This document shows positions 33,993-41,793 of a stretch of 64,000 bases of DNA, one piece after another. The notes under the pieces were generated by a model, which saw nothing but the letters and a program-made list of their open reading frames with translations, did no database searches and was not told where the DNA came from. The translations under genes and the position numbers were made by a program. Source of the stretch: Fictibacillus nanhaiensis (GTDB lineage Bacteria; Bacillota; Bacilli; Bacillales; Fictibacillaceae); contig JAEACG010000001.1 of assembly GCA_016401345.1 (NCBI GenBank), positions 1,426,001-1,490,000 of the forward strand. The letters run 5' to 3'. Position 1 is the stretch's first letter, and each line of letters starts with the position of its first letter.

Positions 33993-34322
33993 TTAATAAA
34001 TTTTCACATCGAGCAAATCCATAAAACGTAATCGATGTACCTCATTATGTTTATCCATTACTCTTAACTCCCCTCTGTACAGGTCCACATACTGAACCTT
34101 TCCAATCATCAATCTAAAATCATCATTATAAAAGTATGTAAAACAAAGATTTAGGTTGTACTCCATTGCATCACAAATTATTTCTTGCATTAGTTCGAGC
34201 TGCTGTTCATCCAGTTCGGGTTTTACTTTCTTTTTGCTCTCTCGGTCATACTCCCTTAACAACTTTACATGTTCAGGCAAAAACATCCCTTGCCACTTAA
34301 TGTTCCCGCGGTCACGGATCAC
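33993..34322 (-). CDS. yolD: YolD-like protein
   Basis: About 109 residues from GTG 34322; the frame is open to an ATG at 34334 and the start is not certain. It has the YolD hallmark RDRGNIKWQGMFLPEHVKLLREY near the N-terminus and LMIGKVQYVDLYRGELRVMD. YolD proteins are usually encoded beside a Y-family polymerase (UvrX/YqjW) and induced by DNA damage. Here no polymerase gene follows. A perfect LexA box lies just upstream. Confidence 0.85.
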   Translation of the reverse strand: MIRDRGNIKWQGMFLPEHVKLLREYDRESKKKVKPELDEQQLELMQEIICDAMEYNLNLCFTYFYNDDFRLMIGKVQYVDLYRGELRVMDKHNEVHRLRFMDLLDVKIY

Positions 34323-34352
34323 GATTATCACCATCCTTACAACGATTATAAA

Positions 34353-34366
34353 CGAACATACGTTCG
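34353..34366. promoter_or_regulatory. LexA (SOS) box
   Basis: CGAAC-ATAC-GTTCG is a perfect match to the Bacillus LexA operator, 31 bases upstream of the yolD start. Confidence 0.85.
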
Positions 34367-34591
34367 TTTATAAAGAATGTTTATAATACTTTATAAAAAA
34401 GATGCCCCTTTATCTTTTGTATCTACATAAAACTTTGCAATTTGACTCATCACATACTCCCATCTCTTCCAACTGCTTTGATAGGTATTGATGAATTTCG
34501 AATTATCAAACACTCGAGAAGGCTTATCCAGACTGTACGTCGAATCCATTTAAATCAAGCTTTTACTCTAAGAAATTCGAGGTACTGATGA

Positions 34592-34930
34592 ATGTTAAAT
34601 AGTTTTGGTGAATATGTACGTATTGCACGTAATCAGAAAAAATTGAATGTAAAACAACTTGCAGAACGAATTGGTGTTTCAACAGGTCATATCTCAAATA
34701 TTGAAAACGGAAAACCAGATGTATCGATTAAATTAGACGCATTAGAGAAACTTCAAAAAGAACTAGAATTCCTTCCTCTTCTTCCTGAAGATGAGATGGA
34801 TGAAAAGTTATCTTATCGATTGAACAAAGCAAAAATCCAATATCAAAAATTAGTACAAAGTGACCCTAGTGCAGCTGAATTTCTATTAACTCAATTTGAA
34901 CAAGGATTAGATTGGTTTCAGAAAAAGTAA
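34592..34930 (+). CDS. XRE-family transcriptional regulator
   Basis: 112 residues with an HTH_XRE domain at 5-60 (FGEYVRIARNQKKLNVKQLAERIGVSTGHISNIENGK) and a short C-terminal helical part. SD GAGGT 8 nt before ATG. It is probably the element's own repressor. A truncated relative is at 25154-25408, between spoVR copies C and D. Confidence 0.9.
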   Translation: MLNSFGEYVRIARNQKKLNVKQLAERIGVSTGHISNIENGKPDVSIKLDALEKLQKELEFLPLLPEDEMDEKLSYRLNKAKIQYQKLVQSDPSAAEFLLTQFEQGLDWFQKK

Positions 34931-35004
34931 CAAAATTTCATAGGTACAAATTCGTTTAGTCACTGCACAGAGAAAGGAACCAAATTCCACTTCATAAAAC
35001 ACAA

Positions 35005-35033
35005 AAAAGCCAGCAGGATTGCTGGCTTTTCAT
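35005..35033. terminator. Bidirectional terminator
   Basis: AAAAGCCAGC pairs with GCTGGCTTTT (loop AGGATT), between the convergent XRE gene and the 35058 gene. Confidence 0.85.
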
Positions 35034-35057
35034 TATTTATCTCAAACGCTAGAGATT

Positions 35058-35969
35058 TTATTGTTGTAATTCTCGTTCCTTTAGTTTAACCCCTGCCCCA
35101 TCGATTTCTTCCTCTTGGCTTTCATCAGAATCAGTAACTTCTTGATTTTCCTTATTCACAGCTTCGACTATTCCATCTTCATTTATTATAATCTCATTAT
35201 CTTTCGCTTTTTGAAGAAGTGCTTTAAATGTATTTTTGATAAAAGGAAGAAATGTTTTTTGTGTATGGTCCTTTAATAAATTCGATTTAAAACAATCCTC
35301 ACCTCTTATCTCGTTGTTTATTTTTCCTACCTGATCATAATAAACGTAATAAACCATTTTAATCTTTTCTTGATGAGATTCAATTTCGATGTCAGTAATT
35401 ATTCTTTCAGTTTTTAATAACTCTTTAAACTCTTCAAAGGTCTTTGGCTCGTACTTATTTATTTTTAAAGCAGCTTTCTTTTTTTCATCCTCGTTTATTG
35501 GGAATGAACTCTTTCTCTCTGCTTTTGGAATCCTTCTACTTTTTATTCCTTTGATTTCTACATTAATTTCATCTAGTGCCTTCGATAACTGCATGAGTAA
35601 TTCTTTTGTAGTCTTATCCATCCCTATTTCATCATGATTCACTTCAACTTTTCCTTTTAATTCATTGTCATTTTTTAAAAGCAACTGTATCCGCCGACTC
35701 TTTTCAAATAAGAACTCTTCTGATGTAGGAACAGAAACAGATTCAGAATATTTATCATAAACGTATACCATCTCAACGATGCCTGGTTTTTCTTCATCAA
35801 TGAAATCATATAAGTCATACTCCTTAATCATCCATCCGTCTTTTCGCGACGCTCTTTCTCCTTTTAACCTTCCTTCTCTTATGAAATGTGAAACCATTTG
35901 AATGTTACCTGTAATGTAATGACGTTTTAAGATTTGCAATGCCTCGTGTACATTAAAGATTCTCTCCAC
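35058..35969 (-). CDS. HTH/excisionase-like DNA-binding protein
   Basis: 303 residues from a GTG with GGGGG upstream. Residues 1-55 (IFNVHEALQILKRHYITGNIQMVSHFIREGRLKGERASRKDGWMIKEYDLYDFI) look like a MerR/excisionase winged helix (N-terminal HTH plus wing with R..GW.I). The middle is a predicted coiled region (about 85-160). The C-terminus is acidic (ESQEEEIDGAG). It reads away from the palindrome/CCGAGA region, which is therefore a candidate binding site. Function in excision, partition or replication is inference. Confidence 0.6.
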   Translation of the reverse strand: MERIFNVHEALQILKRHYITGNIQMVSHFIREGRLKGERASRKDGWMIKEYDLYDFIDEEKPGIVEMVYVYDKYSESVSVPTSEEFLFEKSRRIQLLLKNDNELKGKVEVNHDEIGMDKTTKELLMQLSKALDEINVEIKGIKSRRIPKAERKSSFPINEDEKKKAALKINKYEPKTFEEFKELLKTERIITDIEIESHQEKIKMVYYVYYDQVGKINNEIRGEDCFKSNLLKDHTQKTFLPFIKNTFKALLQKAKDNEIIINEDGIVEAVNKENQEVTDSDESQEEEIDGAGVKLKERELQQ

Positions 35970-36141
35970 CCATATACCCCCACACCATTTTTAGTACAAG
36001 TATATGAATTTAATTTTTTTTCATGACGGTTGTAAAATTAGAATCATAAAGTTACTTCGTTATATTTACTGTTTTATCATAAGTAAGATAATTTTAGTCA
36101 ATTAACATTAATCAATTAATATTAATAAGCTATATAAAAAA

Positions 36142-36343
36142 CCGAGAAATTTGTAGGTCATAATATGAAAAACCGAGATATAAAAGAAAGAGATATATCA
36201 TGAAATGTTGAATATTAAAAAGGGGCAGAATTTATCTAGTTTTGTCGATTGCACTATTCATGCGGTCTCGGTTTAAGAATGGAAAGGGATCCCTTTCCAT
36301 TCTTAAACCGAGAAAATTTGGACAAACATATGAATTGCCGAGA
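36142..36343. repeat. 48-bp perfect palindrome with CCGAGA iterons
   Basis: Bases 36266-36313 are a perfect palindrome (24+24) centred on GGGATCCC, ending TCTCGG/CCGAGA. CCGAGA occurs at 36142, 36173, 36308 and 36338 and inverted at 36266. The hairpin has no T-run. The gap between the 35058 gene and the first recombinase (593 bases) holds nothing else. Confidence 0.7.
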
Positions 36344-36562
36344 AACAAGGGTAATATAAAATAACAAAATATAAAATAAAATGAAATTCCATTATTTGTT
36401 TGTACAGTACCAAGAAAGCTTAAAAAAGGCATTGTCGAATTTTAATAAATTTACCTCTTTACTTGTCCTGATTACTAATTCCCTCACCCTTATTGTAAAA
36501 CGATTCGTAGAGAGGGTGGAAAAAAAGTGCAAAAAAAATGAACAGTAGATCTGCTCATTTAC

Positions 36563-38152
36563 TCAAGACATTGAATATTCTTTTGGTGGAAGTGACTTTA
36601 TTTTAATTCCAATCTTAATTGAATCAATCATTGTGCAGTTTTCTACTAAGAACAAGGTCAAGTTACGGATCTCTGGGTCTGAGAGTGATGACCACTTCCT
36701 ATATTGAAAGAACGAATCAACCCATTCTTGAACATGCCTATCATCTGAAGTCATTTCAATTAATTTTTGATACTCACTTTTCACATGTTGTATTTCTTTT
36801 TCAGACTTTTTTAAGTTTATCTCACTATCGCCTTTTGATAGCAAGTACGCTAACAATTCATGTTGTTTAGACTCTTGCAGCAAACCATCTTTTTTATCTC
36901 CCATCTTTTTAAACATTTTAAGAATGTTCAGATTGTTATTCTCTTTGATGATTTCTTCATCCAATTCTGAAATTCGTTTGTGCTTAATGGCGATCTCTTT
37001 TTCAATCAATTTATTTACTTCATACATTACAATGTGTTTAGGAGCTGGCATATTAAATATTTCGTCTAAGACAAGATTATTTAATTTATCGGCATCTATC
37101 TTTTCTTTACAATTCTGACAGATATAATACCGTTTCCCGTAAACTGTACCAGGCTTCTTAATATTGGTTCGTTTATCTATACCTTTCATCTTTTCGCCAC
37201 AGTGACAAAACAATAAATCTTTTAGATAAAAAGATGTGTTAAGATACCTTGGTTGTTTATCCTTCGTTTTTGTGTACTTATGCCAACAGTACCACCAGTC
37301 TTCTTGTGTAATTAAAATATCCTCATCACATATGAATGGACTTCTAAACCACTTCCATAGTTCAATAGGATTAAAGAGTTTAGTCCCCTTTTCATAACGG
37401 TTGTAAACATGATAGCCTGTGTAAATTGGATTCGTAATAATCTCTTTTACTCTGCTGGCACTCCACTTTTTAGGAAGATGTTTATTCAAGTTTTTCGCGA
37501 TACTTGAAAATGTCTCACTCTTTTTATACAGATTAAAAATATCAACAACATCCCTCACTTCTTCATGGATAGGGGAAAATCTGACTACCTTCTCATCTTC
37601 TTTTGTTGGCGAGAAGCCATATGGGGGCTTACCTCCAATGTACCGATTCTTTTCTAACATCGATTTCAAAGTGGCTTTTGTCCGTGTTGAAATGTTGTCT
37701 GATTCTAACCTTGTGAGTGCATCCTCAACAAGAGTACGAATAAAATCATCAGATTCATAAAGTTCTCCACGTGAAGCGATTACTACTGGGATACCAATTC
37801 TCTCTAATAAAGATCTTAATTGAAAATGCTCTTCTGTCTGCCTAGAAAGACGGTCGCGGTCAGAAACTATAATTGCATCAATTTCTTTCTTTTCTGCTGC
37901 ATGTAATAGTTTTTCTAAATCACTTCTACTTGTAAACGGTTTTGAATAGGCAGACATCGTATCGGAAAACACATCTTCGTTTTCTACCTTTTTGTCATAT
38001 TTCTTTAAAAAATCTTTAACCTTTGCATACTGTTGTCCATATTCTTTACCTTCTTTTCTTTGTTCCTTAGTTGATACACGGTTATAAAAAGCTAACCTCT
38101 CTGCCGATTCAATAACTTCTTCAACTGTTTTTCTTTCTTTGCGTTTTCCCAT
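36563..38152 (-). CDS. Large serine recombinase 1
   Basis: 529 residues. The resolvase catalytic domain has Ser27 in AFYNRVSTKEQ, then VSDRDRLSRQTEEHFQLRS and ALTRLESDNISTRTKATL. A recombinase domain follows (GGKPPYGFSP...ASRVKEIITNPIYTGY), then a zinc ribbon (LFCHCGEKMKG....YYICQNCKEK) and a C-terminal coiled coil (about 385-475). This is the plan of large serine integrases and Ccr-type recombinases. It lies 8 bases after recombinase 2 in the same operon (SD GAGGTG). Confidence 0.93.
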   Translation of the reverse strand: MGKRKERKTVEEVIESAERLAFYNRVSTKEQRKEGKEYGQQYAKVKDFLKKYDKKVENEDVFSDTMSAYSKPFTSRSDLEKLLHAAEKKEIDAIIVSDRDRLSRQTEEHFQLRSLLERIGIPVVIASRGELYESDDFIRTLVEDALTRLESDNISTRTKATLKSMLEKNRYIGGKPPYGFSPTKEDEKVVRFSPIHEEVRDVVDIFNLYKKSETFSSIAKNLNKHLPKKWSASRVKEIITNPIYTGYHVYNRYEKGTKLFNPIELWKWFRSPFICDEDILITQEDWWYCWHKYTKTKDKQPRYLNTSFYLKDLLFCHCGEKMKGIDKRTNIKKPGTVYGKRYYICQNCKEKIDADKLNNLVLDEIFNMPAPKHIVMYEVNKLIEKEIAIKHKRISELDEEIIKENNNLNILKMFKKMGDKKDGLLQESKQHELLAYLLSKGDSEINLKKSEKEIQHVKSEYQKLIEMTSDDRHVQEWVDSFFQYRKWSSLSDPEIRNLTLFLVENCTMIDSIKIGIKIKSLPPKEYSMS

Positions 38153-38160
38153 ATTTCACC

Positions 38161-39663
38161 TCAATACTCAGGTTCATAGCAGACCAGTTTTGCTGATTTT
38201 TTTTTAGCAAAGTAAACCTTTTTGACAAGTGACAAGATGTTTATTTTTTGTATTTCAGTTAACTGCATCTCTGTTATCAGCCCAAGTGTTTTTTGCTTAT
38301 CCAGGTTGTTAATAAAATGTCCTACATGGAAAAGGAGAGACTCATACATTTCATGTTCTTTAGCTGTCTCTTTATATCGATTAACAAGATGAGATAAATA
38401 CGGATTGTTATCTAGAGATAGTTCTAGATGCTTGCGAAAGTGTTCTTTTATCTCCTTCTCAAGAAATAATAATTCCTTGTTTAAATGTTTTATTCTCGCT
38501 TTAAAGGGCTTGCTATATTTGGTCTTTAAGATCTCCTTAACTTTCTCCCAATGTTGTCCGCCTCTTTGTAATAGGTCGTTCCAAACTCTTTTAGTTACTT
38601 CATCATCAACAGTAATAATTTTGGGAGAGTTCTTACAGGTCTTTGTTTTGCATTTGTATACTTTCGATATAGCAAGCATGGGTTGATCACATATTCCACA
38701 GTACAAAACGTTTTCTAACTTAGGGGATGGTAGATCTTCATCCTCTTCTTTTTTTGTTCCCTTGTAGGAATCGGGTACGTTCATTTTATTGATTATTTCG
38801 TTTGCTTTGTACCATAAAATCTCTTCCTCTTTATTCAGAATTCGATTTTTTTGAGTAACGGCATTATCGACTTCATACACTTCTCCATCTAATTTTTGTA
38901 CCATTTTTCCTATATGGAGAGTCTGAGTAATGATCTCCCAAATTTGTTTAGGACTTAAGCATGCTAATGACTCGTTTTCTTTTAAGACCTTGCAAAAATG
39001 ATTGTAGTCTTGCTTGTCCAATATATAAGATGAAATTGCATTCACTTCATAGTAGAGAACCTTAACAGTTTTAACTTTGTCGAGGTCAAACTTCAAGTTA
39101 CTTTCCCCTTCAATTAAAGGCGTTTTTTCCTCATCTGAACCATCTTTTTTCTTTGTTTTAATGGACTTATAAGCATAAGGTGGGTTACCAACTTGCCACA
39201 ATCCTTTTTGTATCAAAGGAATCTTTGAATAAATCAGGCGTTGCACAATGTTATTAGCTTCATGTTCAGCAATGCCCGCTAAAATTGCTTCAATAAATTC
39301 AGAAGCTGCCCCTTCAAAAGGTGGTGGTTCATTATCAGCAACAAAGTGCAGTTCTACACCATGTTTTTTAATCAATCGATATATTTCAATGTATTGCTGC
39401 ACTTTTCTTGCTAATCGATCTCTCTTAAATACAAGAATTCTTTGGATTTTTCCCGCTTCAACATCATTGAGAAGGCGTCGCAATTCAGGTCGCTCTTCTA
39501 AGTTTGTCTTTCTTGCAGAACGATTTCCTTCGTCGTAAACATCGTGGATGATCCAGTCTCTTTTTTCTGCATATTCCAAAGCCATATCTCTTTGCATACT
39601 GATTGAATGGGGTTGTTTATCGGTCCCTAATGATTGTCTAACATAGATGACATTTTTCTTCAT
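38161..39663 (-). CDS. Large serine recombinase 2
   Basis: 500 residues. Catalytic Ser11 in NVIYVRQSLGTDKQPHSISMQ, FKRDRLARKVQQYIEIY, EFIEAILAGIAEHEANNIVQRL; recombinase domain (GNPPYAYKS); zinc knuckles CGICDQPM...CKTKTCKN; C-terminal coiled coil (about 385-450). Variant YVRQSxG instead of YxRVS is seen in a subset of large serine recombinases. Its ATG overlaps the TGA of the 54-residue ORF upstream (ATGA), so it is translationally coupled. Two adjacent recombinases of this size recall the ccrA/ccrB pair of SCC elements. Confidence 0.92.
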   Translation of the reverse strand: MKKNVIYVRQSLGTDKQPHSISMQRDMALEYAEKRDWIIHDVYDEGNRSARKTNLEERPELRRLLNDVEAGKIQRILVFKRDRLARKVQQYIEIYRLIKKHGVELHFVADNEPPPFEGAASEFIEAILAGIAEHEANNIVQRLIYSKIPLIQKGLWQVGNPPYAYKSIKTKKKDGSDEEKTPLIEGESNLKFDLDKVKTVKVLYYEVNAISSYILDKQDYNHFCKVLKENESLACLSPKQIWEIITQTLHIGKMVQKLDGEVYEVDNAVTQKNRILNKEEEILWYKANEIINKMNVPDSYKGTKKEEDEDLPSPKLENVLYCGICDQPMLAISKVYKCKTKTCKNSPKIITVDDEVTKRVWNDLLQRGGQHWEKVKEILKTKYSKPFKARIKHLNKELLFLEKEIKEHFRKHLELSLDNNPYLSHLVNRYKETAKEHEMYESLLFHVGHFINNLDKQKTLGLITEMQLTEIQKINILSLVKKVYFAKKKSAKLVCYEPEY

Positions 39664-39824
39664 GGATGATCACCCACCTCTCTCTTTATGTCCTCTTTAA
39701 TCTCATGATAGATATATGAAGCTAGAACATTAGCCCAGTCTTTTTCAAAACCTGGTTCGTATACGAACTCCAACCTTCCAATTTCCAAATCTTTGTCTAT
39801 ATTCGTTTTTTGGTTTTTTTTCAT
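39660..39824 (-). CDS. Small protein leading the recombinase operon
   Basis: 54 residues (MKKNQKTNIDKDLEIGRLEF...YEPGFEKDWANVLASYIYHEI), GAGGTG 7 nt before ATG, and a stop that overlaps the next start as ATGA. Its position makes it a candidate directionality or accessory factor for the recombinases. No family recognised. Confidence 0.65.
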   Translation of the reverse strand: MKKNQKTNIDKDLEIGRLEFVYEPGFEKDWANVLASYIYHEIKEDIKREVGDHP

Positions 39825-39894
39825 CAAAAGCACCTCTCATGTTATTTGCTATATCTGTATTATGATGCAATTGATGGAAGTGTATTCACATGTA

Positions 39895-39908
39895 TGAACA
39901 TTTGTTTA
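39895..39908. promoter_or_regulatory. Near-consensus LexA box before the recombinase operon
   Basis: TGAAC-ATTT-GTTTA keeps GAAC-N4-GTTT of the LexA box and misses only the outermost bases. It lies 71 bases upstream of the 54-residue ORF. Confidence 0.35.
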
Positions 39909-39927
39909 TAATAGTGAACAAGACGAG

Positions 39928-40125
39928 TTATTTTTTTTGATGAATGCTAATTTCAAAAGGGTGTTGTGGGTAGTGTCTTTCTAGGTGAGTTTCACACGCT
40001 GCTCGTATCATTCGTTCCTCCCAAATCATCCAAGAATTTTTTATCTTAGAAATTTTATCAAGGTCTAACTCATTTACATGATCAAAGGAATATTCCTGGA
40101 ATGAAAAATAAACAGTTCTCGCCAT
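39928..40125 (-). CDS. Small hypothetical protein
   Basis: 65 residues (ARTVYFSFQEYSFDHVNELDLDKISKI...), SD GGGGGAG 7 nt before ATG. Contains HLERHYPQHPFEISIHQKK at the end. It sits upstream of the 54-residue ORF in the same direction and is divergent from recombinase 3. Confidence 0.55.
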   Translation of the reverse strand: MARTVYFSFQEYSFDHVNELDLDKISKIKNSWMIWEERMIRAACETHLERHYPQHPFEISIHQKK

Positions 40126-40182
40126 TTAAACTCCCCCTTTGTAAAACATATGCAGGAGAAAAAATTGGACAACTATTTTTTC

Positions 40183-40210
40183 ATAGACAGGTATATTTTT
40201 TCATATATAT
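40183..40210 (+). promoter_or_regulatory. SigE-like promoter candidate before recombinase 3
   Basis: ATA at 40183-40185 and CATATATAT at 40202-40210 are spaced 16 bases apart, close to the mother-cell SigE pattern (ATA - 16-18 - CATAnnnT). The region is AT-rich and chance matches are likely, so this is only a candidate. Confidence 0.25.
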
Positions 40211-40234
40211 GGACAAGGGAAGCGGGGGATATCG

Positions 40235-41695
40235 ATGTTTAAACGTGAAGAGGACTTTGACAGCAGATATATCGCTCTTTACTGTCGCGTATCCACAGAA
40301 GAGCAAGCAAGAGAAGGTTTATCTTTAGACGAACAAAAACACCGCCTTGAGTCCTATTGCCATGCACTAGGTTTTAAACAAGAGGTTCGGATTTTTATAG
40401 ATGATGGATACTCAGCTAAGAATTTAGAACGTCCAAAACTAAACTTATTACTTGAAGAGTTAAAAGCAAACAAGGTCTCAAAGATTATCGTTACAAAACT
40501 AGACCGTATTAGTCGTAAGCTCCTAAACTTATTGGAACTCATTGATCTTTTTCAGAAGCATGAAGTAACCTTCATCTCGATTAGTGAAAGTTTTGATACG
40601 AATACTCCATCTGGACGTTTAACTTTACAGGTGCTTGGTGCAGTTGCTGAATTTGAACGAGAAAGAATTCGCGAACGTGTAGTGGACAACATGTTTCATG
40701 CTGCTAACCAAGGACAGTGGCTTACCTCAGCTCCTTATGGGTATCAGTTAGTGGAAAAGAAACTTGTGATCGATGAAAAACATGCTGAAGTCGTTAGAGA
40801 AATCTTTTCGATGTACTTAGAGAAAGGAATGGGTTTCCTAACGATAGCCAAAAGTTTGAACAATAGAGAAATACCGTCTCCAACAAGAAAAGAATGGTGG
40901 AACCGTACCATAAAGCTCGTTCTTCAAAACCCAGCATACAAAGGTTTTACTGTATGGAACCGCAGAGAAGGTAGCAATAAGAACAAACCCGAGAAAGATG
41001 AATCAGAATGGATTATACAAGAAAACACACATCCACCAATAATATCTCCAGATGTTTGGGATCAAGTTAACTCTAGACTGCAACAACGTTCTCTTCCTTC
41101 GAGATCACAAAGTAGTCCAAATTTATTGAGTGGTTTATTGAAATGTGGAAATTGTGGGTCTGGGATGAGTGTAAGCCCATCTGGTTCAAGAGTTAACCCC
41201 TACAAAGTTTATCGTTGTTCTGCTTATAAAAATAAAGGTACGTGTACAGGAAAACAGTACAAGCTAGAAGAAACCGAGGAATGGTTTAAACAAGGACTTA
41301 AACAACTTTCAAAACAGTTATCTGTTGAGATGATTCCAAAAGTATATGAGAAACAATCTAGTGACATTACGTTCTCAAACTCTCATCAGAGGCTTCATAC
41401 AGCCAAGAAGAGGTATCAACGAAAGATTGAAGCCTACACTGTTGGGCTGGTTTCCTTGGAGGAATTACAAGAGGAAAAGAATAGATTAGAACAAGTGGAA
41501 GTCGAAAGTGAAGTAGTTCAGAAGAAAGCATTGGATCCCAAAATTGTACAGCAGGAATTACAGAAGAAGATTAAAAATGTCTTTGATGCCATGGAAAGTA
41601 TGGATGTAACTCAATTAAAACCTTTACTTGCACAAATATTGGACAAGATAGTCTTGCATTCTGAGGATGAGATGGAGATTGTTCTAAAGGTTTAA
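40235..41695 (+). CDS. Large serine recombinase 3 (SpoIVCA/Cisa type)
   Basis: 486 residues. Catalytic Ser20 in IALYCRVSTEEQAREGLSLDEQ, VTKLDRISRKLLNLLELID, SGRLTLQVLGAVAEFERERIRERV; recombinase domain with TSAPYGYQLV and NPAYKGF; zinc ribbon CGNCGSGMS...CSAYKNKGTC; C-terminal coiled coil (about 375-445). It is close in length and layout to SpoIVCA (500 residues), which excises skin from sigK. It is divergent from the other two recombinases, so it may have separate timing. SD GCGGGGGATATCG. Confidence 0.93.
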   Translation: MFKREEDFDSRYIALYCRVSTEEQAREGLSLDEQKHRLESYCHALGFKQEVRIFIDDGYSAKNLERPKLNLLLEELKANKVSKIIVTKLDRISRKLLNLLELIDLFQKHEVTFISISESFDTNTPSGRLTLQVLGAVAEFERERIRERVVDNMFHAANQGQWLTSAPYGYQLVEKKLVIDEKHAEVVREIFSMYLEKGMGFLTIAKSLNNREIPSPTRKEWWNRTIKLVLQNPAYKGFTVWNRREGSNKNKPEKDESEWIIQENTHPPIISPDVWDQVNSRLQQRSLPSRSQSSPNLLSGLLKCGNCGSGMSVSPSGSRVNPYKVYRCSAYKNKGTCTGKQYKLEETEEWFKQGLKQLSKQLSVEMIPKVYEKQSSDITFSNSHQRLHTAKKRYQRKIEAYTVGLVSLEELQEEKNRLEQVEVESEVVQKKALDPKIVQQELQKKIKNVFDAMESMDVTQLKPLLAQILDKIVLHSEDEMEIVLKV

Positions 41696-41722
41696 AAATA
41701 GATCATTAAGTTGATCTATTTT
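41694..41722 (+). terminator. Terminator after recombinase 3
   Basis: AAAATAGATCA pairs with TGATCTATTTT, followed by more T. Confidence 0.75.
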
Positions 41723-41793
41723 TTATTTTTTTATGTAAAAGATTGTTAAACATTGTAAAATAATATTAGCTTTGTAAATTTGGAGGTTGTTAT

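Noticed and set aside
36266-36313. Terminator
   Set aside because: The palindrome has no T-run and its loop-less centre and CCGAGA ends point to a binding or replication site instead.
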